Assembly: GCF_013087515.1 (NCBI RefSeq)
Contig: NZ_JABFCN010000046.1
Span: 124,001 to 188,000 of the forward strand
Origin: Rhizobium sophorae
GTDB taxonomy: Bacteria; Pseudomonadota; Alphaproteobacteria; Rhizobiales; Rhizobiaceae
Direction: 5' to 3'
DNA length: 64,000 bases
Under the pieces are notes generated by a model, which was not told the origin of the DNA, did not search any database, and saw only the letters and a program-made list of their open reading frames with translations. A program made the translations under genes and the position numbers. Within the stretch, counting starts at the first letter, position 1; each line of letters begins with the position of its first letter. Positions 1-8,830 of this stretch are shown in pieces.

Positions 1-101
1 ATCTCTTTGCCCCACAACCTGACCTTCGAAAAAGACGAGTCAGCAGAGGATAACCCTCTTTTCATCATATCAACGTAAAAAATCGGTTAGTTTCAAGCGA
101 A

Positions 102-776
102 TTATGAGCGCTTACTGATAATAGCTGCCCGCCAGGCATAACCGCCGCCGACGCTATCGAACAACAATGTCGCGTTGTTTTCATGGGCTTGCGCTTCCAG
201 GACCTCGCGCAGATCGGGGCGCGGGGTGACGTGGAATTTCGCAAGCCAGGACTGCAGCATGCGCCGGAACCAGCCCGGCAAGCCTTCCTGCTGGCCGAAA
301 TCGACGATGTGCAGCTGGCCGCCGGGATTGAGGGCGGCGATCGATGCATCGACGGCGCGCTCCCAGTCCGGAATCATCGACAGGGCATAGGAAATCAGGA
401 TGCGGTCGAAGCCGCTGACGCCGAATTCGCGCGGTGTGAACGCCGTGGCGTCGGCGACGCGGAATTCCGGGATCGTCGCCTTGGTGGCGAAGGTCTTGCG
501 CGCCGAAATCAGCATTTCCTGGGAAATGTCGAGGCCGAACAGCTTGGCGGTGGGGAAATGCCGGTGGGCGAAAGCCATGTTGCGCCCCGTGCCGCAGCCG
601 ACTTCGAGCAGCGTGCCGCCTTCGGGCACGTCGAGGTTGCGGATCGTGCTGTCGCGGCCGAGAAGGTAATATTTGCGGGTCAGGTCGTAGATATGGCGCT
701 GGTAGCGGTACATGCCATCCATGAGGCTGGCATGTTCATCGCTCTGTCCTGCCGTCTCCGTGCCGACCTTGCTCAC
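102..776 (-). CDS. btaB: BtaB-like SAM methyltransferase (DGTS synthesis, N-methylation)
   Basis: 224-residue class I methyltransferase. Motif I (EVGCGTGRN, residues 58-66) and the acidic end of strand 2 (D83) are visible. In the bta pathway this enzyme adds three methyl groups to the amino group of diacylglyceryl-homoserine, giving the phosphorus-free betaine lipid DGTS at the inner membrane. The assignment rests mainly on its neighbour: the start codon overlaps the 3' end of btaA by 4 bp, so the two are translationally coupled in the btaA-btaB order known from Rhodobacter and Sinorhizobium. Taken alone the sequence would only support 'class I methyltransferase'. Confidence 0.9.
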   Translation of the reverse strand: MSKVGTETAGQSDEHASLMDGMYRYQRHIYDLTRKYYLLGRDSTIRNLDVPEGGTLLEVGCGTGRNMAFAHRHFPTAKLFGLDISQEMLISARKTFATKATIPEFRVADATAFTPREFGVSGFDRILISYALSMIPDWERAVDASIAALNPGGQLHIVDFGQQEGLPGWFRRMLQSWLAKFHVTPRPDLREVLEAQAHENNATLLFDSVGGGYAWRAAIISKRS

Positions 777-2017
777 GCTTTCTTCCCATAAATGTGGAAG
801 CCGCCGTAGATTGCCGAGCGATCAAGCGCAGTCAGTTCACGCGACTTCTCTTCGAAGTAATCCCATTGGTCACGGATCGCCGGAGCCAGACGGCCTTCGA
901 TGATGCTTTTTTCGGCGGCGGTGCGGAAGATCACGCGGGCGCCTTCGCGCGCCGTGCGGGTGATCTCCGTCCAGACGTCGTTCAGCTGCTCGTCCGTCAT
1001 CCAGTCCTGCGCGTCGAGCAGGATGTAGCGGTCGCGTGAGGCGGCCGGCTCGCCGGCCAGAAGCTCGGTGAAGCTTGCGTGGTGGACATTGACGCGGTCG
1101 ACATTGGCGCGGATCACCTGATAGTGCTCCGACTTCAGATAGGTCGGCAACGGGCCCTCCGCTTCGGTGCCGTAGCGGCGGCCGAAGGCCTGCCAGGCGA
1201 AATAGTTGTCGCTCATGGGGAAATGACAGGCAAGCTTTTCCAGGCGGTGCTTCAGCACCGGCGCGATCGAATGATCGGCGGCAAGGCTTGCAAGTTCGTC
1301 ATATTGCTGCGGCGGAATGCCGAGGCCGAAGAGCGAACTCTTGCGGCCGGTGATCCAGCGCACGACCGGCTTTTCGAAGAGCGGCGCGATCTGTTCGTCG
1401 AAGAACTGGCGCTGTTCGCGGATCGAGCGGGTCTTGGTCATCTCGCGCAGCTTGACGCCATGCAAGCGGGCAAGAAGGTGGGCGGCGCCGATGAAGCGGC
1501 CGAGCAGGCCCGTCTCGTAAATGTTGCGGTCGAAGACGGTGACGCGGCGACGGCCGAACTTGCGACCGTTCCAGTAGCTGCGGGTCGCCTCATCGAGGTT
1601 GGCGGCAAGATGCTGGTCATAGGCGCGGCTATTCGACTTCTCGTTCGGCATTGCCAGGAAGCGGACGAGATCGGCATGGCCGGGAAGATGCTTGAAGGCG
1701 GCAAGCTTCAGGCGGTTCAGCGCGATGTGGTGCGGGTTGAGATCGACGACGTCGATCGAGGCCGGCGCCTTGGAGAGATAGGCGAGCATGTTACAGCCGC
1801 CGGAGCCGATGGTGACGATGCGATGGTTGGGCTTCAGCTCCATCGCCTGCATGTCGAGATCCGGATCCTCCCAGATCTGCGGATAGACGAGGCCGGAGAA
1901 GAGAAGGCCGAAGAGACGCTCGGAAAAGCCGTCCTTCGAAAAAGCCTTGTGGCGGAGAAGGGCGTCCTTGAGTTTCCGGTTCTTGCGGAAGCCGGCATCC
2001 GGTGCAAATTCTGACAT
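773..2017 (-). CDS. btaA: BtaA, SAM:diacylglycerol 3-amino-3-carboxypropyltransferase
   Basis: 414-residue protein matching the DUF3419/BtaA family. It transfers the 3-amino-3-carboxypropyl group of SAM to diacylglycerol, the first step of betaine-lipid synthesis that replaces phospholipids when phosphate is short. A SAM-binding type glycine motif GSGGCN (71-76) is followed by VDLNP (91-95). Start chosen at ATG 2017 with AAGGTGA a few bases upstream. It is first in a two-gene operon with btaB (4-bp overlap). A PHO-box-like element and a -10-like hexamer lie just upstream (2046-2079), consistent with PhoB control as known for rhizobial bta genes. Confidence 0.93.
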   Translation of the reverse strand: MSEFAPDAGFRKNRKLKDALLRHKAFSKDGFSERLFGLLFSGLVYPQIWEDPDLDMQAMELKPNHRIVTIGSGGCNMLAYLSKAPASIDVVDLNPHHIALNRLKLAAFKHLPGHADLVRFLAMPNEKSNSRAYDQHLAANLDEATRSYWNGRKFGRRRVTVFDRNIYETGLLGRFIGAAHLLARLHGVKLREMTKTRSIREQRQFFDEQIAPLFEKPVVRWITGRKSSLFGLGIPPQQYDELASLAADHSIAPVLKHRLEKLACHFPMSDNYFAWQAFGRRYGTEAEGPLPTYLKSEHYQVIRANVDRVNVHHASFTELLAGEPAASRDRYILLDAQDWMTDEQLNDVWTEITRTAREGARVIFRTAAEKSIIEGRLAPAIRDQWDYFEEKSRELTALDRSAIYGGFHIYGKKA

Positions 2018-2045
2018 GAGTCTGTCACCTTTTTAGCGTTCAGGG

Positions 2046-2079
2046 CGTGTAGCGCGCCTCTGCTACAGTTTGATGACGT
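2046..2079 (-). promoter_or_regulatory. PHO-box-like promoter of btaAB
   Basis: Read on the minus strand, 2079-2062 gives ACGTCAT-CAAA-CTGTAGC, two 7-mers resembling the CTGTCAT repeats bound by PhoB with the normal 4-bp spacer (about 9-10 of 14 positions match). Exactly 10 bp further is TACACG (2051-2046), a plausible -10, which is the usual spacing for PhoB promoters. The second repeat is degenerate, so this is a candidate only. The expected transcript would start about 20-25 nt before the btaA ATG. Confidence 0.5.
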
Positions 2080-2235
2080 GGGCTGTGGGGCGCCGCTCTT
2101 CGGAGACTTCCGCCTCCTCGGGAGAGCGACCGGGATGCCTCTCCTGGGAAAGTGATCGGGACGACGGACCTTCTTCGCTCCGACCCCTTTTCGGCGCGTG
2201 CGATTCCTGCTTCTCTCCCGGCATGGAGGAATGTC

Positions 2236-3663
2236 ATGCGATTTGTCCTGCGTATCCTGAAAGCGCTTGCTCTCCTTGTCGTTCTCGTCGTCTTCGTCGC
2301 CGGCGGCTGGCTTTTCATCCAGCCGCCGGAACTGCTGCGTGTCGGCGACGGTTATGCCGCCAAGATCGTCTGTTCGAATGTCTTCATCGCCGGCCGGCAG
2401 GCCGAGGATGTGCTCTATGACGATGTCCAGGCGCCCGGAAATCCGCTGTTGCGGCTGGTGCGCGTCAACGTCGACCGCGACAACGACCATGTGACGGCGC
2501 GCTTCATGGGGCTGTTTGCGCCGAGTTACGCGCTCTATCGCGGTGCTTTCGGCTGCACGAGCGTGCCGGACGGCAATTTCGAGGCGGCGGCGAAGGCGGT
2601 GCCCTTCGATGCGCCGGCCAAAATGGAAGTAAGCGACGCCTTGTGGCCGGAGGGCGAGGGGACCGGCAATCCGGCGGACGGGAAGATCGCCGCGCTGCTG
2701 GCCGATCCTGGTCTTGCCGGCCCGGCAATGCGGGCCATCGTGGTGGTGCGCAATGGCCGCATCGTCGCCGAAGCCTACGGCCGCGGCTTCTCGGCGAAGA
2801 CGCCGCTGATCGGCTGGTCGATGACGAAGACAGTGAATGCGACGATCCTCGGCCGGCTGATGCTCGGCGGCAGGATCTCCTTCGACGATGATAACCTGCT
2901 GGCGCAGTGGAAGAACGATGCGCGTGCCAAGATCAAGGTTTCCGATCTACTCGGCATGGAGAGCGGCCTTGCCTTCAACGAGAACTATGGCGACGTCGCC
3001 GATGTGACGCGCATGCTCTATCTCGATCCCGACATGGTATCGCTGCCGGCCAATGCGCCGATGGAGGCAGCACCCGGCCAACGCTTCCGCTATTCGAGCG
3101 GCACGGCCGTGCTGCTCTCGCGCATCTGGATGGACAGGGTCGGCAATGCTCAGGCGGCTTTTTCCTATCCGCACGACGCGTTGTTTTCGCCGCTCGGCAT
3201 GACGAGCGCCGTGTTCGAACTCGATGCGCGCGGCACGTTCGCGGGAAGCTCCTATCTTTATGCGACGGCGCATGACTGGGCGCGCTTCGGGCAGTTCCTG
3301 CTGCAGGATGGCGTGTGGAACGGCCAGCGACTGTTGCCGGAGGGGTTTGTCGGCGCCATGCGCACCCCGACGGCGGCTTCGAACGGGCGGTATTCGCAGG
3401 GCCAGGCCTGGCTGGCACCCGGCCGCGGCTCGAGCGCTGGGGCCGGGCTGCCTGAGGATACGTTTTGGCTGACGGGGCACGATGGGCAGAGCGTAGCGAT
3501 CGTGCCTTCGGCAAATCTGGTGGTCGTCAGGCTTGGCCTGACGCCGAGTTGGTTCGACTACCAGCCGCAGGTGCTTCTCAAGGCGATCCTGGCGGCATTG
3601 CCGCAACCGGGAGAGCAGCAACAGCAAGCCGGATCACAGGGGCAGACCCAGCCGCAGCCATAG
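2236..3663 (+). CDS. Membrane-anchored class C beta-lactamase-like serine hydrolase
   Basis: 475 residues from ATG 2236 (GGAGGA 5 nt upstream; an in-frame ATG 84 nt earlier has no such site). One N-terminal membrane segment (about residues 8-27) anchors a periplasmic PF00144 domain. Active-site motifs are visible: SMTK at 195-198 (nucleophile and general base), a tyrosine motif Y286-S-S in the YxN position, and HDG at 415-417 in the KTG position. HxG there is common in esterases and peptidases of this fold, so true beta-lactam resistance is unlikely. The substrate is unknown; a D-Ala peptide or ester is possible. The C-terminal 20 residues are Gln/Pro-rich. Confidence 0.85.
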   Translation: MRFVLRILKALALLVVLVVFVAGGWLFIQPPELLRVGDGYAAKIVCSNVFIAGRQAEDVLYDDVQAPGNPLLRLVRVNVDRDNDHVTARFMGLFAPSYALYRGAFGCTSVPDGNFEAAAKAVPFDAPAKMEVSDALWPEGEGTGNPADGKIAALLADPGLAGPAMRAIVVVRNGRIVAEAYGRGFSAKTPLIGWSMTKTVNATILGRLMLGGRISFDDDNLLAQWKNDARAKIKVSDLLGMESGLAFNENYGDVADVTRMLYLDPDMVSLPANAPMEAAPGQRFRYSSGTAVLLSRIWMDRVGNAQAAFSYPHDALFSPLGMTSAVFELDARGTFAGSSYLYATAHDWARFGQFLLQDGVWNGQRLLPEGFVGAMRTPTAASNGRYSQGQAWLAPGRGSSAGAGLPEDTFWLTGHDGQSVAIVPSANLVVVRLGLTPSWFDYQPQVLLKAILAALPQPGEQQQQAGSQGQTQPQP

Positions 3664-3734
3664 GCCGGGGCTTTTTCAGCCGTTATCACTACTGCGTATT
3701 CCACGGACGCTGTAGTTTCAGCAATGACCAGGTT

Positions 3735-4664
3735 TCAATAGTTACCTTGGGCGATATCGGTCATGCCCTTGCGCTTGGCGTCGTAATAATAGCCGCGCGC
3801 ATAGAGGCGGACGGCATCATCTTCCCTACTGTCGGAGACGAGCCAGGCGCCGCGCAGATATTTCGCGGCATATTTGATGTTGGTCTCGGCATCGAAGAGG
3901 CCGCCGGGGGCACCGTCGTAGCCCATGGACTTGGCGGTGTTGTACTTGATCTGCATCAGGCCGAAATAGCCGCGCTTGTTGTAGGCCTTCGCATTATAGC
4001 GGCTCTCGCGATGGACGACGCGATGGAGCAGGGTCTCGGGAATTTCGTAGATTTTCGAATATTTCTGGATGAGCTTGGTGACAAAGCTCTTCTCGACGGT
4101 CGGCGCATCGTCTTTGTCGTCGTCGCTGAACATCGGGGGTGCGGTCGGCGGATCGATCGGCCCGGATTCGTCGAAACCATAGTCCATGCTGGCGCGCGGC
4201 GTGGTATCGACGGCGGCTAGTGCTGCAAGCGCGCTGTTTTGCGGTGTCGCGGCAAAGGCAAGCTGCGTCGTTGGCTGTGCCGGGGTTCCCGGACGCGGCG
4301 TCGGCACGACGGACTGGATCGCCGTCATCTCGGGCGTCAGCGGGATCTGGGCATAGGCTGCCGGCTGCATGCTAAGATCGCCAGGCTGAGAAGCTGTCAC
4401 GGCCGGCATCGCCGTTGCGGTCAGGGAGGGGGATGCCTGGGGAATGATGGCGCCTGCAACCGCCTGACCGACAGCGCCTTCGGCTGTCGGGATCGCGGCA
4501 AGTGTTGCATCTTCGCCGGGTTTCGGCATCGGCACCACGGTCTGGGCGGCTGTCAGTTCGGCCTGCGATGTGTATTCGACGCTCGTACATCCCGTCATCA
4601 CGCCGCAGAGTATCGTCGAGACGACAAGACTGCGTTTCAAGCCGGATAATCCGATCGCTACCAT
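3735..4664 (-). CDS. Lipoprotein with SLT lytic transglycosylase domain
   Basis: 309 residues. N-terminal signal with lipobox ending at C26 (VMTGC), then about 165 residues of Ala/Pro/Thr-rich linker, then an SLT domain (about 195-309) with catalytic E220-S221 and the GLMQI motif at 235-239. It should cleave the glycan strands of peptidoglycan, producing 1,6-anhydroMurNAc ends, from the outer-membrane side. The linker holds two related segments (T38-A51 and T114-A127, TAxQxVVPxPxPG), a small internal duplication. Single gene, convergent with the upstream hydrolase. Confidence 0.88.
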   Translation of the reverse strand: MVAIGLSGLKRSLVVSTILCGVMTGCTSVEYTSQAELTAAQTVVPMPKPGEDATLAAIPTAEGAVGQAVAGAIIPQASPSLTATAMPAVTASQPGDLSMQPAAYAQIPLTPEMTAIQSVVPTPRPGTPAQPTTQLAFAATPQNSALAALAAVDTTPRASMDYGFDESGPIDPPTAPPMFSDDDKDDAPTVEKSFVTKLIQKYSKIYEIPETLLHRVVHRESRYNAKAYNKRGYFGLMQIKYNTAKSMGYDGAPGGLFDAETNIKYAAKYLRGAWLVSDSREDDAVRLYARGYYYDAKRKGMTDIAQGNY

Positions 4665-4788
4665 TCCGCCACTTTCGTGAAATCGCGCCGCCCCGGCAGC
4701 GTATAAAAGTTACCAAAAGCCTAAGCCCTGGTGACCCCATTAACCTATTCGTGGCATTCCGGCAACCACGGAATATTTCGGAATATTT

Positions 4789-5424
4789 CTACGCTGCAAT
4801 ACGGCGATACCCGGCCGTTACGGCGCCTGCAGCGATCAGCAGAGTGCCTCCGGTTCGGTTTACGGCGCGCTGGATGCTCGCCTTGCGAATCAGCCCGCGT
4901 GCGCTGTGGGCGAGAAAGGCGTAGGTGGAAGCGTTGAGGATCGCCAGCACGAGGAAGGTCGCTTCCATGATCGCCATCTGCCCAACGAAGGGCAGGGCCG
5001 GATTGAGAAACTGCGGCACGAAGGCGACGAAGAAGATGATGCTCTTCGGATTGAGGGCGGTGACGACATAGGCGTGGAGGAAGATCCTTAGCGACTTCTC
5101 CTCCGGCAGGTTGTCGTTGTCGGCAACCGGTTCGCCGATGATGGGAGCCCGCCAGAGCTTGATTCCCAGCCAGATCAGGTAGGCGCCGCCGATCCACTTC
5201 AAGACGGTGAAGAGGGTCGCGGAAGCCGCCAGGACGGCGCCGAGACCGAAGAGAGAAGCCGTCATCGCCGTGAAGTCACCAAGCGCCACGCCGCCCACCG
5301 TCGCGAACGCCGTCCTGCGCCCATGACCGAGCGCATAGGAAACGACGAGCAGTATCGTCGGCCCCGGTATGGCCAGCATGATGGCGGATGCGGCCGCAAA
5401 AGCGAGCCAAGCTTCAAGTGACAT
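4789..5424 (-). CDS. LysE/RhtB-family amino-acid exporter
   Basis: 211-residue inner-membrane protein with about six hydrophobic segments and the family start (LAFAAASAIMLAIPGPTIL, residues 7-25). Such proteins export amino acids or derivatives such as lysine, homoserine or threonine by proton exchange. The substrate cannot be read from the sequence. Single gene on the minus strand. Confidence 0.88.
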   Translation of the reverse strand: MSLEAWLAFAAASAIMLAIPGPTILLVVSYALGHGRRTAFATVGGVALGDFTAMTASLFGLGAVLAASATLFTVLKWIGGAYLIWLGIKLWRAPIIGEPVADNDNLPEEKSLRIFLHAYVVTALNPKSIIFFVAFVPQFLNPALPFVGQMAIMEATFLVLAILNASTYAFLAHSARGLIRKASIQRAVNRTGGTLLIAAGAVTAGYRRIAA

Positions 5425-5481
5425 GGTGTCTCCTCCTATTCCTCGGGAACAAGCAAAGACATCATATTAACCATCCGTCAA

Positions 5482-6693
5482 TCACGCTTCTTTGTATTTC
5501 TGGCCTATATTGTCCATGACTTCGGCAAACCATGCCGTCGAAAGGTCAAAAGCCTTGCCGCCCTTGATACGCGGGAATTCTATAGTGCGCAATTTACCGT
5601 TCTGGCCTTCATCATGGCCGGTGACGCCGGAGACTTTATTGAGCGCGCTTTCGACGGCGAGATCGACCATGCTCTGGATCAGCCTGAGATCGTCGCCGTT
5701 GGCCGGCGCCGAGCGGGCGAAATAGCCTGATTTCTGCACCAGGGAACGCTCGGCGTCGAGCAGATTGGCGAACTGCTTCTGGAACCAGGCGCCGACATTG
5801 ATCGTGTCGATCTTCACATGGCCGAAAGCATCGCGCTTGACGGTCTCGCCGGCGGCTTCGCGCTCGGCGACGATGGCATCGAGGCAGGCACCTTCCGAGA
5901 CGAAGACCGTGGCGTGGCCGTTGCGGTCCATGCTTTCCTTCAGGCGGGCGGCCTCGGCGTCGAGGTCGAAGGCCATCTCAGGCAGATAGACGGCGTCGAT
6001 GCTCTTCAGATGCGCGTCCATCATCAGGCCGTCGACATACTGGTTGCGGCTGGTACGCTGCAGATAGGCGCGGGCGGTGGCGGCCGTCAGCCAGCCGCAA
6101 TGGCGGCCCATGACTTCATGGATGACGAGGGTGCGGGGGGCGGCCGTCTGCTCGTTGCCGACATTGTCGAAGAAATGCGCGCCGACTTCGGCGGCCGTCC
6201 AGGCGCCGAGCGACTGGCGGATCGGCACGACGTCATTGTCGACAGTCTTCGGCAGGCCGACGACGGTGAGATTGTAGCCGTTGGCGGCGAGGTAGGCGGC
6301 TAGGTCGGCGGCCGTGGTGTTGGTGTCGTCGCCGCCGATCGTGTGGAGAATGGTGATGCCGTCATTGGCGAGGCGTTCGGCGGCGACCCGCAGCGGGTTC
6401 TCGCCTTCCTTGACCAGGCCACGCTTGACGCAGTCGGCGGCATTGGTGAGCTTGACGCGGCTGTTGCCGATCGGCGAGCCGCCGTAGCGGTGCAGCAGCG
6501 GCGCCTTTTCGCGCATCGCGCGGGTGATCTCGATGCTGTCGCCGAGGAGCACACCCTGGTAGCCCGACTTGTAGGCGACGATTTCGAGCTCGGGCGCGAC
6601 GTCGCTATAGCGTTCGATGAGGCCGCCGACGGCGGACGAAAGACAGGGCGCCAGGCCTCCGGCGGTCAGCATTGCGACTTTCTGTTTGGCCAT
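5482..6693 (-). CDS. pfp: Pyrophosphate-dependent 6-phosphofructokinase
   Basis: 403 residues, phosphofructokinase superfamily. The loop GGDDT at 120-124 carries Asp where ATP enzymes have Gly (GGDGT), which is the signature of PPi as phosphoryl donor. The catalytic PKTVDND motif is at 148-154. The enzyme reversibly converts fructose 6-phosphate and PPi to fructose 1,6-bisphosphate and Pi. Rhizobia mostly use the Entner-Doudoroff route, so a reversible PPi enzyme may work in either direction. Single gene; AGGAGGGATC immediately precedes the ATG at 6693. Confidence 0.93.
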   Translation of the reverse strand: MAKQKVAMLTAGGLAPCLSSAVGGLIERYSDVAPELEIVAYKSGYQGVLLGDSIEITRAMREKAPLLHRYGGSPIGNSRVKLTNAADCVKRGLVKEGENPLRVAAERLANDGITILHTIGGDDTNTTAADLAAYLAANGYNLTVVGLPKTVDNDVVPIRQSLGAWTAAEVGAHFFDNVGNEQTAAPRTLVIHEVMGRHCGWLTAATARAYLQRTSRNQYVDGLMMDAHLKSIDAVYLPEMAFDLDAEAARLKESMDRNGHATVFVSEGACLDAIVAEREAAGETVKRDAFGHVKIDTINVGAWFQKQFANLLDAERSLVQKSGYFARSAPANGDDLRLIQSMVDLAVESALNKVSGVTGHDEGQNGKLRTIEFPRIKGGKAFDLSTAWFAEVMDNIGQKYKEA

Positions 6694-7103
6694 GATCCCT
6701 CCTACGGTGTTTCGGTGCGGCAGCGTTAGCTAGCGCATGGATGCGGCAGGGAAAGGGCCCTGTAAAGTAAAGAATTTACGAAAAATGCGCGTTTCTGCCG
6801 TGTTGGACCGCAAAGGCTACGCGAAGTGCTGATATAATCGTTTCAACCCGGTCTGCGTGCCGGGAACTGCCCTTGGAAATTTCCGCCGCGCGCTCCGGAA
6901 TCCACGTGCCCGGGCAATGCCGGCGACCGCCGTCCATGCCCTCACGCGAGATGAAAGCGGTCGGGATGAATCGTTTGCTGCGGTGCGACAATTACCAAAT
7001 CGTGAAAACTGTGTTCGGCTCTACGACGAATAGTCGCCTTGCAAAGGCTGCGATTCTTTGGTCAAGCTGTTTCTCTATAGTTGACACGTGTGTGAGATTT
7101 TCG
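6694..7103. other. 410-bp divergent intergenic region
   Basis: Separates the minus-strand pfp gene from the plus-strand TerB/J-domain gene. It should hold both promoters. A TATAAT is visible at 6833-6838 but has no good -35 at the right distance, and TTGACA at 7081-7086 is too close to the next start codon to be its -35. I see no RNA gene or repeat here. Confidence 0.5.
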
Positions 7104-7811
7104 ATGTCCTTCTGGGAAAAACTGTTGAATGCCATTGGCAATACCGCAGGCAATGCGCTGTCTGCGGTGGTCGAGGCTATCCGGACGGTTTTTGAAGGCG
7201 ATCCCGAGACCCGGCGTAAGGTGGCTTTCTCGGTCGCGATCATCGCGCTGTCGGCCAAGATGGCCAAGGCCGATGGCATCGTCAGCGAAAAGGAGGTCCA
7301 AGCCTTCCGCGAAATCTTCGAATTCCCGGAGGATCAGGCCAAGAACGTCGCCAGGCTTTACAACCTCGCGCGGCAGGACGTCGCCGGCTACGAAGCCTAT
7401 GCCGAACGGCTTTCTACGCTCTGCGTTACCTGTGCGGCCAATTGCCCGGTGCTGGAAGACGTGCTCGACGGCCTCTTCCACATCGCCAAGGCCGATGGGC
7501 TGATCCACGAGAAGGAACTGAATTTCCTGGGCCATATCGGCGAGATCTTCCAGATGAGCGAGACCCGCTTCGAGCAGATCGCCGCCCGCCATGTCTCGTC
7601 CGGCGGCGATCCCTACAAGGTGCTCGGCGTGTCGCCTTCGGACGATTTCCCGACCATCCGCCGCCGCTACCACGGCCTCGTCAGCGAACATCATCCCGAC
7701 CGGCTGATCTCGCGCGGCGTGCCGAAGGAATTTCATGTGATCGCCAACGAGCGCATGGCGGCGCTGAACGCGGCCTACGAAGCCATCGAGAAGGAACGCC
7801 GCGCCGCATGA
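7104..7811 (+). CDS. TerB-like / J-domain protein (DjlA-like co-chaperone)
   Basis: 235 residues from ATG 7104; the open frame extends upstream but the upstream part reads as non-coding. An N-terminal TerB-like helical domain (about 36-155, with two repeats of the A-D-G acidic pattern at KADGIVSEKE and KADGLIHEKE) precedes a C-terminal J domain (about 168-235) with the HPD tripeptide at 197-199 that stimulates DnaK ATPase. This resembles the DjlA architecture, but no clear N-terminal membrane segment is present. The stop codon overlaps the start of the amidase gene (ATGA), so the two are coupled. Confidence 0.85.
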   Translation: MSFWEKLLNAIGNTAGNALSAVVEAIRTVFEGDPETRRKVAFSVAIIALSAKMAKADGIVSEKEVQAFREIFEFPEDQAKNVARLYNLARQDVAGYEAYAERLSTLCVTCAANCPVLEDVLDGLFHIAKADGLIHEKELNFLGHIGEIFQMSETRFEQIAARHVSSGGDPYKVLGVSPSDDFPTIRRRYHGLVSEHHPDRLISRGVPKEFHVIANERMAALNAAYEAIEKERRAA

Positions 7812-8569
7812 CCTCTTTCGAGGCCGACTGCAGAAGCGCCCGCGTGCAGCCTTCACCGAACCATGGCGAACGGGCGGACGGGCGCCGTCCCGACATGATC
7901 CTATTGCACTATACCGGCATGCCGACGGCAGATGGTGCGCTCGACTGGCTCTGTCGCGCCGAAAGCCAGGTTTCCAGCCATTATTTCGTGCATGAGAATG
8001 GCGAGGTCGTGCAGCTCGTGCCGGAAATGCGGCGTGCCTGGCATGCGGGAAAAAGCAGCTGGCACGGCGAGACCGATATCAATTCGCTGTCGATCGGCAT
8101 CGAGATCGCCAATGCCGGCCATCCGGGCGGGCTTCCTGATTATCCGAAAGAGCAGATCGCCGCGGTGATCGAATTGTGTCGCGACTGTGTCAAACGTTGG
8201 TCGATCACGCCTGAACGGGTCCTCGGGCATTCCGATGTTGCTCCGATCCGCAAGGTCGATCCGGGCGAGAAATTTCCCTGGGCCGCGCTCCACCAAGCGG
8301 GCATTGGGCACTGGGTCGAGCCGGCAACGATCACCGGCGGGCGCTTCTTCCAGCGCGGCGATACCGGCCAACCTGTGGAAGCGTTGCAGTCGATGCTGTC
8401 GCTTTATGGTTACGGCACTGAAATCACAGGCGAATTCTCGGAAAAAATGGCTGGTGACGTCGAAGCTTTCCAGCGCCATTTTCGGCCCGAACGGATAGAT
8501 GGCATCGCCGATTTCTCGACGATCGACACGTTGCACCGGCTGCTGTCGGCTTTGCCGCGTTATTCCTGA
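7808..8569 (+). CDS. N-acetylmuramoyl-L-alanine amidase, AmpD/AmiD type, with PG-binding domain
   Basis: 253 residues. Amidase_2 domain with zinc ligands H34, H141 and D151 and E99 in the catalytic core, followed by a peptidoglycan-binding helical domain (about 190-250). It cleaves the MurNAc-L-Ala bond; with no signal peptide it may act in the cytoplasm on anhydro-muropeptides during wall recycling, although the extra C-terminal domain is more typical of AmiD. Start fixed by the 4-bp ATGA overlap with the J-domain gene. A perfect 12-bp hairpin follows at 8591-8622. Confidence 0.88.
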   Translation: MTSFEADCRSARVQPSPNHGERADGRRPDMILLHYTGMPTADGALDWLCRAESQVSSHYFVHENGEVVQLVPEMRRAWHAGKSSWHGETDINSLSIGIEIANAGHPGGLPDYPKEQIAAVIELCRDCVKRWSITPERVLGHSDVAPIRKVDPGEKFPWAALHQAGIGHWVEPATITGGRFFQRGDTGQPVEALQSMLSLYGYGTEITGEFSEKMAGDVEAFQRHFRPERIDGIADFSTIDTLHRLLSALPRYS

Positions 8570-8590
8570 TTCCTCGACAATTAGTGAAAC

Positions 8591-8622
8591 GCCGAATTTC
8601 GCACTGCAGCGCGAAATTCGGC
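8591..8622 (+). terminator. Perfect 12-bp hairpin after the amidase gene
   Basis: Arms gccgaatttcgc (8591-8602) and gcgaaattcggc (8611-8622) pair perfectly around an 8-nt loop. No T-tract follows, so it may be a transcript-end stabiliser or a protein-binding palindrome rather than a classic rho-independent terminator. Confidence 0.45.
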
Positions 8623-8830
8623 CTGCCACATCATTTCCCTATTATCTCCTCATTGCGATGGTCTAAGAACGTCGCCAAGCGGGGCTCGGGGTTGTTTTCG
8701 AGTTAAACCACGGGCGCTATGTGAAACGATAAGAATTACCGCGAATCCTGATCTGTCCTTGATCTGGTATTCACTATGACAGCGAGGCGCGCGGTCCGGT
8801 AATTCTTTGGGTCGGAGTGTTCAAGACTAC

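Noticed and set aside
2152..2235. Upstream extension of the serine hydrolase
   Set aside because: It would bury the membrane anchor 28 residues in; ATG 2236 has the SD.
7081..7086. TTGACA as -35 of the TerB/J-domain gene
   Set aside because: Only 17 bp separate it from the start codon, so no -10 and leader would fit.
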